64,000 bases of DNA from Scatophagus argus (taxonomy: Eukaryota > Chordata > Actinopteri > Scatophagidae): assembly GCF_020382885.2 (NCBI RefSeq), contig NC_058512.1, positions 876,501-940,500 on the forward strand, given 5' to 3'. Made by a program: the position numbers and the translations under genes. Below, one piece after another: positions 1 to 12,405 of the stretch (positions are counted from its first letter, which is position 1; every line of letters starts with the position of its first letter). The notes below the pieces were generated by a model, which was not told where the DNA came from, made no database searches, and saw only the letters and a program-made list of their open reading frames with translations.

Positions 1-176
1 CACTTGAATGGACTTTATGATGTCTGGACTTTATCTGTAACATATCTGCTTTAGTGGTACTGTACAGCAGCATACTCATACCACAATGGACTAATCCCCT
101 GATAGAAAATCGTACGTACGTACAAAAGTACAAGCATGAAGGTATGTTTAATGTGTCCATCAGTTTACTGTTGCAG

Positions 177-250
177 ACGCTGCTGCTCTGAGGGGGAACT
201 TTGACAGAGAAAACGTGTCCATCTTTGAGCAGGAGCCCGGAGGAGATTAG
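177..250 (+). CDS. possible terminal coding exon of an unidentified gene (partial)
   Basis: A plausible splice acceptor (CAG at 174-176) is followed by an open frame of 23 full codons. It reads from AALRGNFDREN to FEQEPGGD and ends at TAG (248-250). The other two frames close within a few codons. The acidic, hydrophilic end looks like a protein tail, but I do not recognise the family. The rest of the gene would lie to the left of the window. Only the acceptor and the open frame support it, so it could be chance. Confidence 0.3.
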
Positions 251-3200
251 CCTGATCTGCACATATGGGACGAGGAGGATTTCTCTGGTCACAGCATCAT
301 TGAAATGCACTGATAGCATGATTTTTTGTAGAATAATGAGACAATTCCCAGAGAAAACTGGAGCAGCCTGACAGGGATTTTCCACCAGAGGAACTTAATG
401 ACTCACAACCCAAAGCTTCCCACATCACAGATTCATCAGTTCAAAAGCACAAGCAGAGTTATCATACGTCTTATTCCACACTTGGCGAAACCTGGCGCCT
501 GCTTTACCCACAATGCAACTCTTCCACATCGGTTGTTCGTGCTCGTACCAGCTAATGTAGCCCGCAGCAGAGGTGAGGTCCGTCTAACTAACACCTGCAC
601 AGTTGTTTCAGCCTCAAACTTGTAGTAGTAAACCAACTTCAGTGACATCACTTGAGGACTTTTGTCCGATGTCGCACAGCGCCCCCTGGAGACACAGACG
701 GGCGTGAGGTATCTGTGTGTTCAGAGTCATTTCTCATAGAACCGTCAAGACTCACTCAAGTTTTTAAATACCACACACGAGGCTTAAGTAAATTTAAGAG
801 GTTTATTTAGCTCTTGGAGACAGAAGATCAACTCGTCAGGAGGTCATAAGAGCTGTCCTAATTACACTAAATTATCCCACTGGAAGGCTTCAACTCATTT
901 CATTACGTTCAAATCACAAGTGAGTCTTCGCTGCAGGAAGTCAGCAACATGTTCTGCTTTTGGCTCCGTGACAGCTCATACCTGATGGGTGTTAAACAGC
1001 CAACAGTTATCACCCTTAATGTTACACACACGTCGGTTCAGTTGTGGTCTGTGGTGCTATTACTTTAGCTCTAATGTACCTGTTTTTCTTCACCCACGTC
1101 TGTATGTTTTATCTTACATTCTAGCCATTGAAGCAGACAGAAACAATTCTCCTAAAACTCTCTGAGTGACAGAAAGCAGCGACGCTAAATTGTCTCATTC
1201 GATTATTCTTTGTTCTGTGAGCGCTCACAGTCAGTCCCACCCAGCCTGCTCTGAAACAACAAGCAGCGTTTGTCTCACTGTATCCTTTATTCAACCCTTC
1301 ATATGAAGCGATTTCAAATTAAAAGCATAGCACTACGACAGCACAGCACAGGAGCAGAGATAGAAGATTCAGTACAAGGTAATACTGAGAGGTTCTTTGA
1401 TAAATATTCTAAGCTTAAAGTCCAGCTGAAATCACAAAATTTGTCCCTTTTGTGTTGTAAAAAACAATGAATGATTTTCAAATGTTGCTGCCAATATTAC
1501 TTCTAATGCTGAAAGGAAGAAACATTCTTTAGTGTCAGATGTTGAGTGGGAAGGGACATTGAGATCATGTGAACCGGCCCACATTAGCTGCTCAGTTTTT
1601 AAGCTCTTCAGCCAATTTCATCTGCTAACTTATGTTAGCTGACCAAATACCAGTGAATGTGTGTTTGGCAGCTCGTTCAGAATCTTTCAGGCAAATTTCT
1701 CAATAACAATGGACAGATTTTTTTAATGAAATTTTGTTCGGATATGTGTGTCCCCCTCGGGATGAATTGTGTTTATGTTTATGACCAAAACTAAAGACAT
1801 CAGCCCTGGTGTTTAGTGCCAGCAGGACATTTTATGATGCTGACATGTTAAGCCAAGATGGTGCTAAACAACATCATGTTAGCGTGACTGTATGCTGACG
1901 TTAGCATTAGCGCAAAGCACAAACCGACTGTAGACTCTTAATGTGGAGTTGAAACAGAAAGCTGGAGGGAAAATGTACTTTACATCATGAATGTACACAT
2001 AGGACAGAGGGAACCAGCATGGTGAGTGCTGAGTTCAGTCAGAGTCTGTCTCAACACACCATAAGTCTTGTTTGTTAAAACAGAGCAGAGGCCATGTTAT
2101 TAACAGAGCGGGTCTGTAGCAGGAAAAACATGCAGTTCAATTTCAGCTGGACTTTGAAAAATGAGCAAGAACACTGTTTGAGCTAATACTGTACAAGAGC
2201 TGATTCCAAACACCAGTGTTTTCTAACGTGTGTGTACAGCACTGGATGCATCATTCAAGCAAATTTATACTTTCAAAAGATAAGAAATGCATTTATTGAA
2301 AAACATGCAACTGCAAACTCACACCCACACCCACACACACACACACAGTATTCACACACCCATAAAATCACATCAGTCCAGAGGAGCAGCGTCTTCATCA
2401 GGGATTCTGCTCGCCGCCGGGGTCAGCACTGAGTTCACATACAGTCTGTATTGCTTTGGCAGCGAGCAGACTGAAAAGGGCACAAAGCTCACTGTCCATC
2501 GTGTCCATTAAATATTGCAAATAAATTAAAAAATACACCTTGAGCTGCAAACTGCTCACATGAAACACATGCAGTGACTCCCTCTGCCTTTTATTCAGCT
2601 TAGAGGAGAGAAAAATAACATTAAAGGGAAGCTAAGATTAAAGGAAATGGAGGAGGGGGGCGAACAGCTCAGCTTGTGCTGTCTCCAACTATCACAATCA
2701 CATGTAGAGTTTCCATTTTTCATGCAGCCTCTGCTGATTCTCAGCTCTCTTGCTCTAGTTTTTTTCCCTGTTAAAGCCTCTGGGCATCACCTTAATGAGA
2801 AATTCCCAGTGTGAGGAGTAACATCCAGCGCTTCGCAGACGAGGGAATACACAGAGAAATAAAGCTCCATCCATGAGTGTTCACGTCCCGAGTTACAGCT
2901 TAAGATGAAGGAAGAAACAGAGAAGGCGTGAGAGGCACAGAGAGGACGATGCTCACATTTTCCCTGATCTTGTGTTCCTTGAGTGCCCATTTTATCTCCA
3001 ATAAAGGACACTTAGTGATATTTGTTCTCTTCCCATCAGACCCTCAGGCAACTCTCCTCTGCTCCCATGCATACACTCTCTCACAAACACACAAAAACAC
3101 ATGTACCATCATCGTTCTCTTTGTACTTTAAATTACTGAACACAGACCCTGTATCCTCTCGACTTCCGTTTCAAAATATAATCGAATCGCTTTCCTTCAC

Positions 3201-3474
3201 AGTCATTGAATACTCTTAAATGACATTAAAGATAATTGATTCAACCACTTGACTGCGGCTTTCTGAAATCTCCTTCTTTCTCATTGCTGCTTTGACTCAG
3301 CTAACAGCAACACAAGGAGAGGAGAAAATGGATGCAAGTGTTTGTCATGTCAGTGCAGGAGAGGGTCCATCAAAAACAGAAAGAAAGAAAGAAAACTTTC
3401 TTTTCTTTAGATAACCTTTAGACTAACCTTTAGATAGTCTGTCTGTAGTTCAAAACTTAATAATACGTTCCTTT
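251..3474. other. intergenic spacer, probably including the adra2b 3' UTR
   Basis: I see no convincing exon here. The part next to 3474 is expected to be the 3' untranslated region of the receptor gene on the minus strand. Possible minus-strand AATAAA signals (TTTATT on plus) lie near 2590, 2290 and 1283, but none is decisive. The stretch also holds a short CA-rich tract near 2320-2346 and a GAAA-rich run near 3380-3400. Open frames are short and lack family signatures. Confidence 0.5.
2320..2348. repeat. CA-rich microsatellite
   Basis: The tract begins as interrupted CACACC units and continues as (AC)n. It creates spurious Thr-His open reading frames. Confidence 0.85.
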
Positions 3475-5055
3475 CTAGAAGAAAGTCCCCTTTGTGTCCC
3501 GACACAGTATCCTCTTGAAGGCCTTCCTGAAGTCATTGTTGAAGATGGTGTATATGACCGGGTTGAGGCAGGAGTTGCAGTAGCCAATCCAAAAAAAGAA
3601 TTTAAACAAGGGGTTTGGGATGCTGCAGGTCTCGGGGCACACAGCCTGCAGAGAATAAGAGAAGAAGAAGGGGAACCAGCAGATCACAAACACTCCCATC
3701 ACTACAGCCAACACAAAGGTGAACCTCTTCTCCCTGTTCACCATGGCCTTGCGCCGTGATATGGGCGTCCCCTGGATCTTAGGTGTTTCCTCGGGTACCA
3801 GTTTGGTGCCTGATGATGTGGCCATAGTGTTTTTGTATCTGCTGGCCAAGTTTAACACCTGAACTTTGAACCCTTTGCTTTGGGACAAAGTTTGCTTGTC
3901 AGTCTGGTTCGTCTCATCTTTGCCATCCGCTCTGAGGACACCCTCCTCGCCCAACTCCAGCTCAGAGCCAGAGCTGGAGGTGTTGTCTGGAAGCGCTTCA
4001 CCCTCTCCATCAGGAGGAGGCTGGGACTCTTTGAGGGGAACAGCTGAGAGGATTTGGCTTTCGTGTTGGGGGATTGAGGGGGAGGAGACAGATTTTTGGA
4101 CTAGAGCTGTACTCGAATTTGGAGGGTAGTGCTGAGTGTCCTGGTTCGTGGTGTCCTCAGGCGGGTTTCGATGTGATGACGGGGTTGAACCCGAGCCAGA
4201 CATTTTGGTCAGGACTTTTTCTTGTTGGCCGGCAGTCGTACCTCCTTGATCCCCGTTCTGCTGCGACTGCTTGGATAACTTCGCAGGAAGGTCTCCCGTT
4301 GCCATGCAGGCATTTCCTGTGGTCGCCGCTTTATGCTTCTGTCCGGGTGGGCAGCGCGTATGCTGCTTCGCGATCTGATAAATCCTCACATACACCAGAA
4401 TCATTATTACACAGGGGGCGAAGAACGAGCCAATGGTGGAGTACAGAATATACCAGCGTTCGTTGTTTAGTTCACACGCCTCTTCACCTCCTTCGCTCTT
4501 GTCCAGGGTGAGAAGAGGAGGGAAGGAGATGACAGCGGAGATCAGCCAGACGACGATAATGGCCGCCTTGATACGCATGGGAGTGCGCTTGGCGCCATAC
4601 GATACGGGTCGAGAGATCGACAGGTAGCGGTCCAGAGCTATTGCGCACAGGTGCACGATGGACGAGGTGCAGAAGAGAACATCCAGCGCCAGGTAGATTT
4701 CACACCAAATGGAGCTAAACGCCCAGTAGCCCTGCAGCTCATTAGCCAACGAGAAGGGAATAATAAGTGTGGCCACTAAAATATCTGCTGCAGCCAGTGA
4801 CACCAGGAAGAGGTTCTGAGCCCCCTTCAGGGACCGCGACGTCAGGACGGCAATGATGACCAGGATGTTCCCGACGATGGTCAGGATCATCATGAAGGTG
4901 ATGGCGATGGCAAAAGCCGCGGTGGCTTGCGGGGAGTAAGGCGACGTCCTGACGGTGCTCCGGTTGCAGGGTCGGGTGCCAGCGATGAGGCTGATGTTCC
5001 TGTTGGGGAGTCCGCCAAGCTCTGACAGGCAGGGTGCGTCTGGAGCAGCTGCCAT
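3475..5055 (-). CDS. adra2b: alpha-2 adrenergic receptor, alpha-2B type
   Basis: This intronless 526-residue frame encodes a class A G-protein-coupled receptor for adrenaline and noradrenaline. Family members couple to Gi/o and lower cAMP at the plasma membrane. The N-tail has two N-glycosylation sequons (Asn20, Asn31). TM1 starts near residue 45. TM3 carries [11 protein letters not shown], whose Asp binds the catecholamine amine, then a DRY motif. TM5 has the serines of [11 protein letters not shown]. The third intracellular loop is long, Ser/Gln/Glu-rich and poorly conserved, as in this subfamily. TM6 has [11 protein letters not shown] and TM7 has NPVIY. The end, [12 protein letters not shown], includes a likely palmitoylated Cys. 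Family assignment is very safe. Subtype B is inferred from the TM regions and from the astacin neighbour, which matches the mammalian ADRA2B-ASTL pair. The first ATG precedes TM1 by a normal distance. Confidence 0.93.
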   Translation of the reverse strand: MAAAPDAPCLSELGGLPNRNISLIAGTRPCNRSTVRTSPYSPQATAAFAIAITFMMILTIVGNILVIIAVLTSRSLKGAQNLFLVSLAAADILVATLIIPFSLANELQGYWAFSSIWCEIYLALDVLFCTSSIVHLCAIALDRYLSISRPVSYGAKRTPMRIKAAIIVVWLISAVISFPPLLTLDKSEGGEEACELNNERWYILYSTIGSFFAPCVIMILVYVRIYQIAKQHTRCPPGQKHKAATTGNACMATGDLPAKLSKQSQQNGDQGGTTAGQQEKVLTKMSGSGSTPSSHRNPPEDTTNQDTQHYPPNSSTALVQKSVSSPSIPQHESQILSAVPLKESQPPPDGEGEALPDNTSSSGSELELGEEGVLRADGKDETNQTDKQTLSQSKGFKVQVLNLASRYKNTMATSSGTKLVPEETPKIQGTPISRRKAMVNREKRFTFVLAVVMGVFVICWFPFFFSYSLQAVCPETCSIPNPLFKFFFWIGYCNSCLNPVIYTIFNNDFRKAFKRILCRDTKGTFF

Positions 5056-8000
5056 GACGCGCTTTATGAGCCTCTTACAAAGTGAGTGAAAGCAGCAGAG
5101 CGTTTAAATGGTAAACCATCGAGAAGCAGGATTTCCCCAGGAGGAGGGACTGGGTGGTTGTCAGTCAAGGTGAAGCCATGTGATCTTTGCACGGTGAAGA
5201 GGATCTATGAGAGAGACACACATTCTATGGTTAAGAAATGTGAACAATCCATGTTATTTTGATTCCACTCAGTATTGTTTTCTGTCTATCTTTTTGTTTT
5301 CACAGACAACAAGCAACAAAATCTGATGTGCAGAAAACAGCACACGATACGCAGCATGCATACCAGCCCACCTGTCAAGGTGCAAATGCTTCATACTTCT
5401 ACTCCAATACATTTCACAATTAAATGTTGTACTTTTTTGTATTTTTCTTGTGCACAAAATTACTTTTGGGAAAAATGTATTTGAGGTTGTAGTTTGGACG
5501 GGGAGGAGTTTATGAACTGTACTGCAGCCAGCCACCAGGGGGCGTCCAGATGTTCTGGCTTCACTCCAGGGGAGCTCTCATCCCCATTGTCCATTTTATT
5601 TTGTTGTCAGTGTTTAAAGGTTTTCTGGCCGGATTGTTGTGTGGTTCCCTACCAAGTCGAGGGTCTAAAGGTGCGTTTGTTGTTCCTGCAGAGAAGCGTT
5701 TTTTTGCTGTGTTCAAACATGTTGACCTTTGACCTGAGCTGTCCTGACTTTTGTGGGTGCAGTTGAGCCTTTCTGAGCACCGCGTCAAGGGAAAGATGGT
5801 CAGAAAGGCTAACCGATCTGCTGCCACAGCGCAGCAGCTCAGGTGGCAGCGTTCAGTCCAGCACCAGCAGAGTCGGTGCTCTCCTGTGAATAAGATGAAA
5901 CATGTGCCACAGATCCGAGAACCTGTGGAGGCTAATGTGGGATGCTGGGTTTTATGCAGTAAATGTCTCTGTCTGCAGGTGTTCTCAGTGTAATTACAGA
6001 GTTGGCCCAGTGATGAAGAGACGGGGGTCCAAAGGAAGCAGAATAAAAGCATTTTTGTGAAGACTTTCTTCAGGTCAAATCGAAACCGAAGGGACGTTCG
6101 TTTTGTTGAATGTTTTCAGTCAACTGTCAGGTTAAGATTTTATTCAGTTCAGCAGCTGACTGGGCTGTGGTGTCCATGTCCCGTTTCTGCAGCTCTTTCT
6201 CTTTGTTGTGTATTTGACCATTTATTTCGTCCAGCATGGTTTTATTTTGCTCGGTCCATTAAGTCAGTACACCAAACTCAGCGTTTAATTCATTAAACAG
6301 CTCCGTTAATTAAAAATAAGAACATCTAACGTGTGGACTTACTGTGAAGTGTAGATTTTCCCTTCGGTGCGTCACTATGAGTCAACAACTTTAAAACTTT
6401 ATTTTTCAGGCACGAATTTCGGTCAGCCCGTCCGGGGATGCAGCAGCGGGAGTCCAGTCCGGATGCTGTGATGTCGACCGGCTGCGTCAGGAGCGAAGAA
6501 CAGAGCAGGAAAATACACACAGACCAGATCCAGTTAAGGCAGGAAAAACAGATTTCACCAAAGTTTCCTGATGAAGTGGATGGAGAACAAGACGCTGACG
6601 TATCCGCGGACTGTTCGCATCCTGCGCTTCCAGTCCGGACTCTGAGGCAGGCGCGACGCTGCTGGTGTCAGCGGATAGACGAGGACGCGCTTTTTTACGC
6701 GCAGCTCCAACTGGACTGCAGATGGTCCTGACTCCGGCTGTGCGCTTCGTCTCCACTCTGGAGATCAGGTGCAGTCGTCAGCGTCACGTGACGATCAAGT
6801 GGTGAGAAGTACATCAAGTACAAGTACTCAATGACTGTACCCTGACACAGACTTTAAGTTACAGATTCATGTATTAGATTTATTGCTGAGTCCTCCTTGG
6901 CCCCAGAAACTCCAGATCACACCGACCCATCTGTGGCAGACAGCAGCGTTTCCAGTTTGTGTTGGAAATTTTGTCCCATAATTATTAATCTCCTCTGTAA
7001 TTTAAAGCCTCTGTATAATTCATGCCAATAAGTTCTGGTTTTCAACTCGTGATCACTTGATTTCCCTCTTTTAATAGCAGCAGAAGACAAGGTCGGCACT
7101 GTGTGGGATATCTGATGCTGTGGTTTAGAAACGCATGCACATCAGGAGCGTCTCTGTGGACAGACACGTGCAGGAGACCCAGAAAATTCATGTTCTGGTA
7201 GCTTCTGTCTGTCTGGATTCACCACAGCTGCTGACAGGAAGCCTGGACAAATATTAGACATTAGATGTATTTCTTCTCACCTCCACCCTTAACTTAAATG
7301 AGTCAGTGCAAACATCTTCTGATGGCCGTAGGGATGGACGGAGTATGTAAAAGTCCTGCACTCCTCAAGGGGGCGACGTGGAGCTAAGCAGAGCGGCTCC
7401 ATGACCACAGAGCGAACGTATTGTCTGTTTGTGACTGTTTTCCATAGCATGCTGTCAGTCAACCGAGTCGAAACCATTATGGCCGTCAATCTTGGTTTTT
7501 AGGAGCCAGAAGTGACCGAGACGCGCTGTGGTAGAGACCTGACAGTCACAAAGTAGCTCCGCCCTGAAGCATCACCTGCTTTATGGTCTTCAACATGAAC
7601 ATCATGCTGTACAGAAGAAGACTTGAAAGCATCCACTCAGACCACAAACTTGTCAGGAAACGGTTAACTGAGGGCATAAATCACCTGAGAATTACAATCA
7701 TTTCCTCATAAGCTCAATCAGACTTCTGTTTGAAACCAGCGGAGTCGCCCCCTGCTGGACATTAGAGAGAGTGCAGGTTTAAGGCACTTGTTCCCAAACC
7801 CACTGCGGCTTTACTGAGTTTGTAAATCCTAATGAAAAAGAAAAAACAGAAAACATCATCGGGCTTTGGTGAGCTTCTGGGATTGTGAATGAATTCGTTT
7901 ACTGTTTTCAGTGAGTGACAGCCACACTACACACAACATGTGAGCAGGTTCACACCGGACAAGAGACAGAATGAAGACTAAATACATGCAATGTGTAGGA

Positions 8001-9182
8001 ATAAAAGGTGGTGAAACAACTGCAAAGATCTGAGAAAACAAAGTATGAAATCCTAAATTTGTTGCTTTCTGTTTGAGAAGTTTAAGTGGCAGCGACGAGT
8101 CTCAGTTTGTCTGATAAGTGGAGTATAAAAGTCAAGTATTTGTCTGTGGGATGTAGTAGAGAAGTATTAAGTTGTACACAATGTAAATACACAAGTGAAT
8201 TAGAAGTACTTTGGATTCGTACTGCTGCTCAGTATAAACTGCAGTGTTTGATCTCTCTGTGTTTTTCTCCCTGATAACTTGTGTTTGGTGTTTGCACGTT
8301 TAGCGCGACACAGCAGGGTCACCTTATCGCCGCGGACCAGCAGTCAGCTCTGAACCTCCTCAAACCTCCTCCAGGAGAACCCGAGTCCGTTCCTCCTTAA
8401 AGACCCCAAAAGCTTCCAGGATGCTCTCAGCTAACCGTCAAACATTTATCTCCAGCTCCGTTTGTTGTCATGCAGGTAGGCTGGCAGAAAATTGCTCTGA
8501 CATTTACACCTGACGTACAGTAACAAACAGTGCAGCTGAGAGCACGAGTGTTGATTACTCCACAGTCAGGCTGACAGAATGAGGACGAGACCTCCAAACC
8601 ACAGACTTTCACATTTTACTGAAAGAATCCACAGCATCTACCAACAAGAATCGAATGAATCTCAGATTAAACAGACAGACAAACAGAGGATCTAAAAAGT
8701 TTTAGTACAGTTCAGTTAGGATGTGTATGAAGGTGGAAATACACAAGTGTTTCATTACTGTCACGATAAACGTGCATCTTGCTAAGAATTTTTTTGTAGA
8801 AACATTTTCATGTTTTGTTTTTTTTTTCTGTCAGATTCTTTGATACCAGTTTCCTTCAAGATTTAATCAACAAGCTTGAACCCAAAGCGTCCAGGATGTG
8901 CAACATCAATCGATTTATCTTCTCTGCTCTGTGAGACATTTTATCAGATTCTTTCTGTGAGGTCCTTGCAGCTGCCTGATGTGATGTGAAAAATGTCAGT
9001 GTAGACAAATCAGTTTCTGGTTTGGACTGGTTTTATTAAAGACGGGGTTCTGTGTCCGCTCAGCGAGGACCATCCCTGTGCTGCTCCTATTCTGCCCTCT
9101 AGTGGCAGCATTGAGGTGCTGCAGCGAGGCAGGTGGAGAAGCAGTGGCGGTTGTCTGTTTCCTCCTCGGCAGAGACGTGACC
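5056..9182. other. intergenic spacer between adra2b and astl
   Basis: This holds the receptor's upstream region (a TTTAAA near 5103 and CATAAAG-like sequence just before the ATG on the minus strand) and the downstream flank of astl. Open frames here, such as 5561-6052 on minus, lack family features. A dispersed repeat occupies about 7435-7790. An AGTAC-rich repeat scrap lies near 6797-6860 and perhaps another at 8095-8240. CTCF-like CCACCAGGGGGCG occurs at about 5531-5544. Confidence 0.5.
7435..7790 (+). repeat. dispersed teleost repeat, copy 1 (ends in a CCCCCTGCTGG motif)
   Basis: The segment contains CCGCCCTGAAGCATCACCTG, ATGAACATCATGCTGTAC, TTTGAAACCAGCG, GTCGCCCCCTGCTGGACATT and CAGGTTTAAGGCACTT in order. 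The same ordered landmarks occur on the opposite strand at about 15265-15650, so this is a dispersed repeat. Edges are approximate. I recognise the type as common in teleost genomes but cannot name its class. Confidence 0.65.
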
Positions 9183-11499
9183 TTACTTCACCGTGAGGCC
9201 AAACACCACATCGTGGATCAAATCGCGTGCATTCCCCTCCTTCTCAACAATGCTGCCCTCCTTCTTCAGATCCTTGTCTGGGGTATCTGCGACAGAGAGG
9301 GGAGATCAGAGTTCAGCATCAGGTTCACTACTGCAGCACCAACCCTCACCTACAGACACCGAAGGGCATCTTCTGGTCTGGATGAGACGTTAGGGGTGCT
9401 GGCAAAGCGTCAGTGAAATCAAATCATCCTGTCAGATGGAAGGAAAGACGGATTACAATCACTGAACTCTGGACAGTCATGTGACTGCGGTGATGGTCAT
9501 GTGACAGTTCAAAACTGCTGTGTGTTGCAGTTTAGTGTCTCATGTTTAATGAAGTGAAACGATTAGTCAATTAACAGATTAATCGATCAACAGAAGATCC
9601 AGCAACTGTTTTGATGCACTGTGAAGGAACCTGCCGGGATCCCCAAGGATCGACCTCAGGGCCACCGCTCTTCACGGTGGTGTCGTCAGACTACATACCA
9701 CAGTGGTACAAAAGACGAACTCTCTCGATGTCCGTAGCCGTCATTTTGTTCCTCTGTCCCATGTCCTTCGCGTCACCTTTGGGTACGATGGTGGGCAGAC
9801 TGTTTACTGAGAAAAACGCACTGACGCAGAATAAAAACAGTCAGAAAACAACAGACAAAAAGACTTCACATGCTTTTGTATTTTGGACACAACCTTCCAT
9901 AGTGCATGATAGACGTGATGTCGTAACGAAGACCAAAGGTTTGTCCTGGTAGCTTGTTGAAGTTTTTCTCCATCCCTGAAACACATCACAAAAACAGGAA
10001 ATGGTTAAAGTCTCCTTCCACTCAAAATATGTTTGTCTTCATGTGTCTTCGCTGTGATGTTTGAGCTTCGCTCTACAGAATCCGTCTGCTTTAGTCTCAG
10101 TTTAGCACCTGGACGTTCCTGCAGGATGTGACATCATGCCTAGCTTGGAGCCAACCAGGGTGCAGGATGAAACTCAGTCAAGCCTCGAGGTGATCAACAC
10201 CCTCAGAGGGGACTTTAGTGTGGGAGACATTTTGTCCCATTCGAGATGATCTTTAACCAAAGTGTGAACGTTACCCTCCATGATGTTATGAGGCAGAATT
10301 GTGATGTACTCTTCACGGTCCATCCTCGTGTGTTCATGGTGGAAACCCAGAGCGTGGAGGACCTCATGGACGACGTTACCCATGGCGCACGAGGGCCCGA
10401 TAAACACGTCCTGCTCGCCGCCGATGAAGCCCACATAAGAAGAACAGCTGGAATATGAAAGATGAGGTACAAGAAGGTTTTCATGTCGTGAGCTGCTGCT
10501 CCTTCACCCCTCGGTTGCCATCGTGGCATTGATGTTGTGGCTTGCGTATTAACGCGTCTGTGTTCATTATGGAACATTTCAATGTTTTCAGACCCTTTGC
10601 TGGCCTTGAAGAACAGGTAGTTTGTCTCAGAGGTTCGCTTGTGGAAGGACACACACGTGTGTTGAGACACCATCGCCATCGCCGACAGGATGTCGTCTGT
10701 GTGGCTCGCTGGGAAACACACAGAAACAGTAAAACTCACACACACACACACACACACTCCTGTGTGAAGCAGTGATGTCTCACCTAATTCTGGACTGATG
10801 ACGTACGGTATCTCCAATGTCGGCCACATGCTCCCCACTGCGTTCCTGTCGCTCTGTGAGCTCACAGACAGACACACTGACACACTGACATGCTGACATG
10901 CTGATTTCTTAACCAACAGTTTATACATTCATGTAATCTGGCAACGAGTTATGATTGTGATGAAGTGAAGCCTCATGATAACTGGGCTGGTTTGACTCAC
11001 TGACAGCATGATGTCTCCCTCCGACATGGCAACTTTCTTGTTCATCAGCTCTGTCACAAAGAGGAGCACAAAACAACAATATGAATAGAGATTTGCCTTC
11101 TCTGTTCAACATTTTACCTCTGAACTACAAATTCAACACACAAAATTTAAATGGACTTTAATGACAGTGTGTGTTCACCTTCAAGAGTCTCTGGGTTAGA
11201 CTCCATGTACTTCAGTGCTCTGGTAAACCAGTCCTCCTTAAGTTCTGTAAAAACACACATTTGTACATGAAGGAAATTCTCATTAACGTCAACATTCTGA
11301 TCAATCCAGGCTTAAAGAAGACCAAGTTTTACCTTTTGTGGCCTCCCGTATCGGACCAGAGCCAACTGAAACACACAACAGATGAGAGAAAATTCAGATG
11401 TTTGCTTCTCCAGAGAAAGAAATCGACCGGCGGCGTTGAATTCTTACCATCTTTTGGTGATTCAAAAAACAAAAGCGCAGTGACAAGGAGAGGAAACAT
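9183..11499 (-). CDS. astl: astacin-family zinc metalloprotease (astacin-like / hatching-enzyme type)
   Basis: Ten exons on the minus strand join in frame to 288 residues: 11499-11448, 11365-11333, 11244-11179, 11050-11001, 10853-10784, 10708-10594, 10447-10275, 9975-9894, 9820-9699 and 9286-9183. The order is a short hydrophobic signal (MFPLLVTALLFF), a propeptide with Gly62-Asp63 in SEGD (the likely aspartate switch), and an activation site near Arg70/Asn71. The catalytic domain has HEVLHALGFHHEH (His156, Glu157, His160, His166) and the Met-turn SIMHYG (Met210, Tyr212). Four domain cysteines match the two astacin disulfides. A last exon adds about 34 residues after LLYHC. The protein should be secreted and cleave extracellular protein such as egg envelope. 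Reading through the exon 9 donor (GTATGT) would stop at once after LLYHCGM. ASTL identity rests on family features and on adra2b next door. Confidence 0.9.
10735..10757. repeat. (CA)n microsatellite in astl intron
   Basis: A short run of CA units lies between two astl exons, upstream of the exon that starts ASHTDD on the minus strand. Confidence 0.85.
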
Positions 11500-12405
11500 G
11501 TTGTCAGAGGTCAGGACTAGCAAACAGCACCTCATTAGTCACCTTAAGTAGACTCACCTGTGACCTGCTGCCTCTTTATTCCTGTGAAACTCAGGAAGAG
11601 ACTGACAGACAGACGACTTGTCCACATTCACTGCAGAAATAATTCAGTTAATCTTTGGTCTTAAGTGGATCAAGTCCAACCCCTGAAAATTGTCATTAAG
11701 AACAAATCTGGTCATTATTCTACACACTATAATACAGCAGGGGGCGCTGTGCAACATTAACACAAAGGAGGAGAAGAAGAAGTGCAAGAAGCGAGACCGC
11801 AGAAGAAGACTGATCTTTTTTCGGGCAGATCACACACACACGAGCTGAAAAGCTCTCGGGGTAATGTTGTTTACACTCACTTTGGTATTTTGTAAAGGAC
11901 AAATGCTGTAGGAAACGACGGTCGTTAATTGTCTTATTGTTTTCGGCAGCAACACAATCGTATTTATCGTTAAAAACTTCCGTCAGGCTGCGTGTTTTAG
12001 CTAACTGCTGCCTTACGTGCTAACAGGAGCTTTATTAGAAAAACATCAGCGAAGTTACTTTCAGGTGGTTTTTTTGTTTGTTTTACAATATTTTAATAGT
12101 TCAAATGGCTGTCAGATTAACTTCAGTATCAGCAGTTGTAGTTTTTTGAGGTGTTTGCTGTAGATTAACTCCCAGTCAGTCGCTGTGTGGAGAAGCTCAG
12201 TTCACTGGAGTTAACCTCTGACTTTTAGTGGGGAGAACAATAATAATACAATAATATTGTTTTGGGAGGACAAGTTTCAACACATTAAAAGTGTCCCGAT
12301 CAGACTGCATTTTAAAACAAAACACTAAGTGGTTATCAGCTCTGCTGTGTTGCTGTCAGCTGTTTGTCTTCAAATCACTTTCTGTTCCTTAAACTTCAGC
12401 CAGTC
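11500..12405. promoter_or_regulatory. divergent intergenic region between astl and zcchc9, with zcchc9 5' UTR
   Basis: astl runs left and zcchc9 runs right from this 0.9-kb gap. A likely zcchc9 non-coding first exon could end at a GT donor at 11861, since the coding exon is preceded by an acceptor-like TTCAG at 12395-12399. That intron is inferred, not proven. The gap also holds a CTCF-like motif at 11734-11750. I see no clear TATA box. Confidence 0.4.
11734..11750 (+). promoter_or_regulatory. CTCF-like motif
   Basis: ACAGCAGGGGGCGCTGT closely matches the known CTCF core (CCASYAGRKGGCRS) and has palindromic ACAGC/GCTGT ends. It sits between two divergent genes. Binding is inferred from the motif alone, and similar motifs occur inside dispersed repeats in this window. 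Confidence 0.4.

Noticed and set aside
5561-6052. 163-residue minus-strand open frame
   Set aside because: No domain, no coding-like bias, overlaps other open frames on both strands and sits in plain spacer; likely chance.
6438-6731. 97-residue plus-strand open frame with charged composition
   Set aside because: It lacks domain features and an opposing-frame ORF covers it equally well; no splice partner was found.
10215-10928. 237-residue minus-strand frame through astl exons
   Set aside because: It reads through introns in one frame and loses the HExxH frame; the spliced model keeps all astacin motifs.
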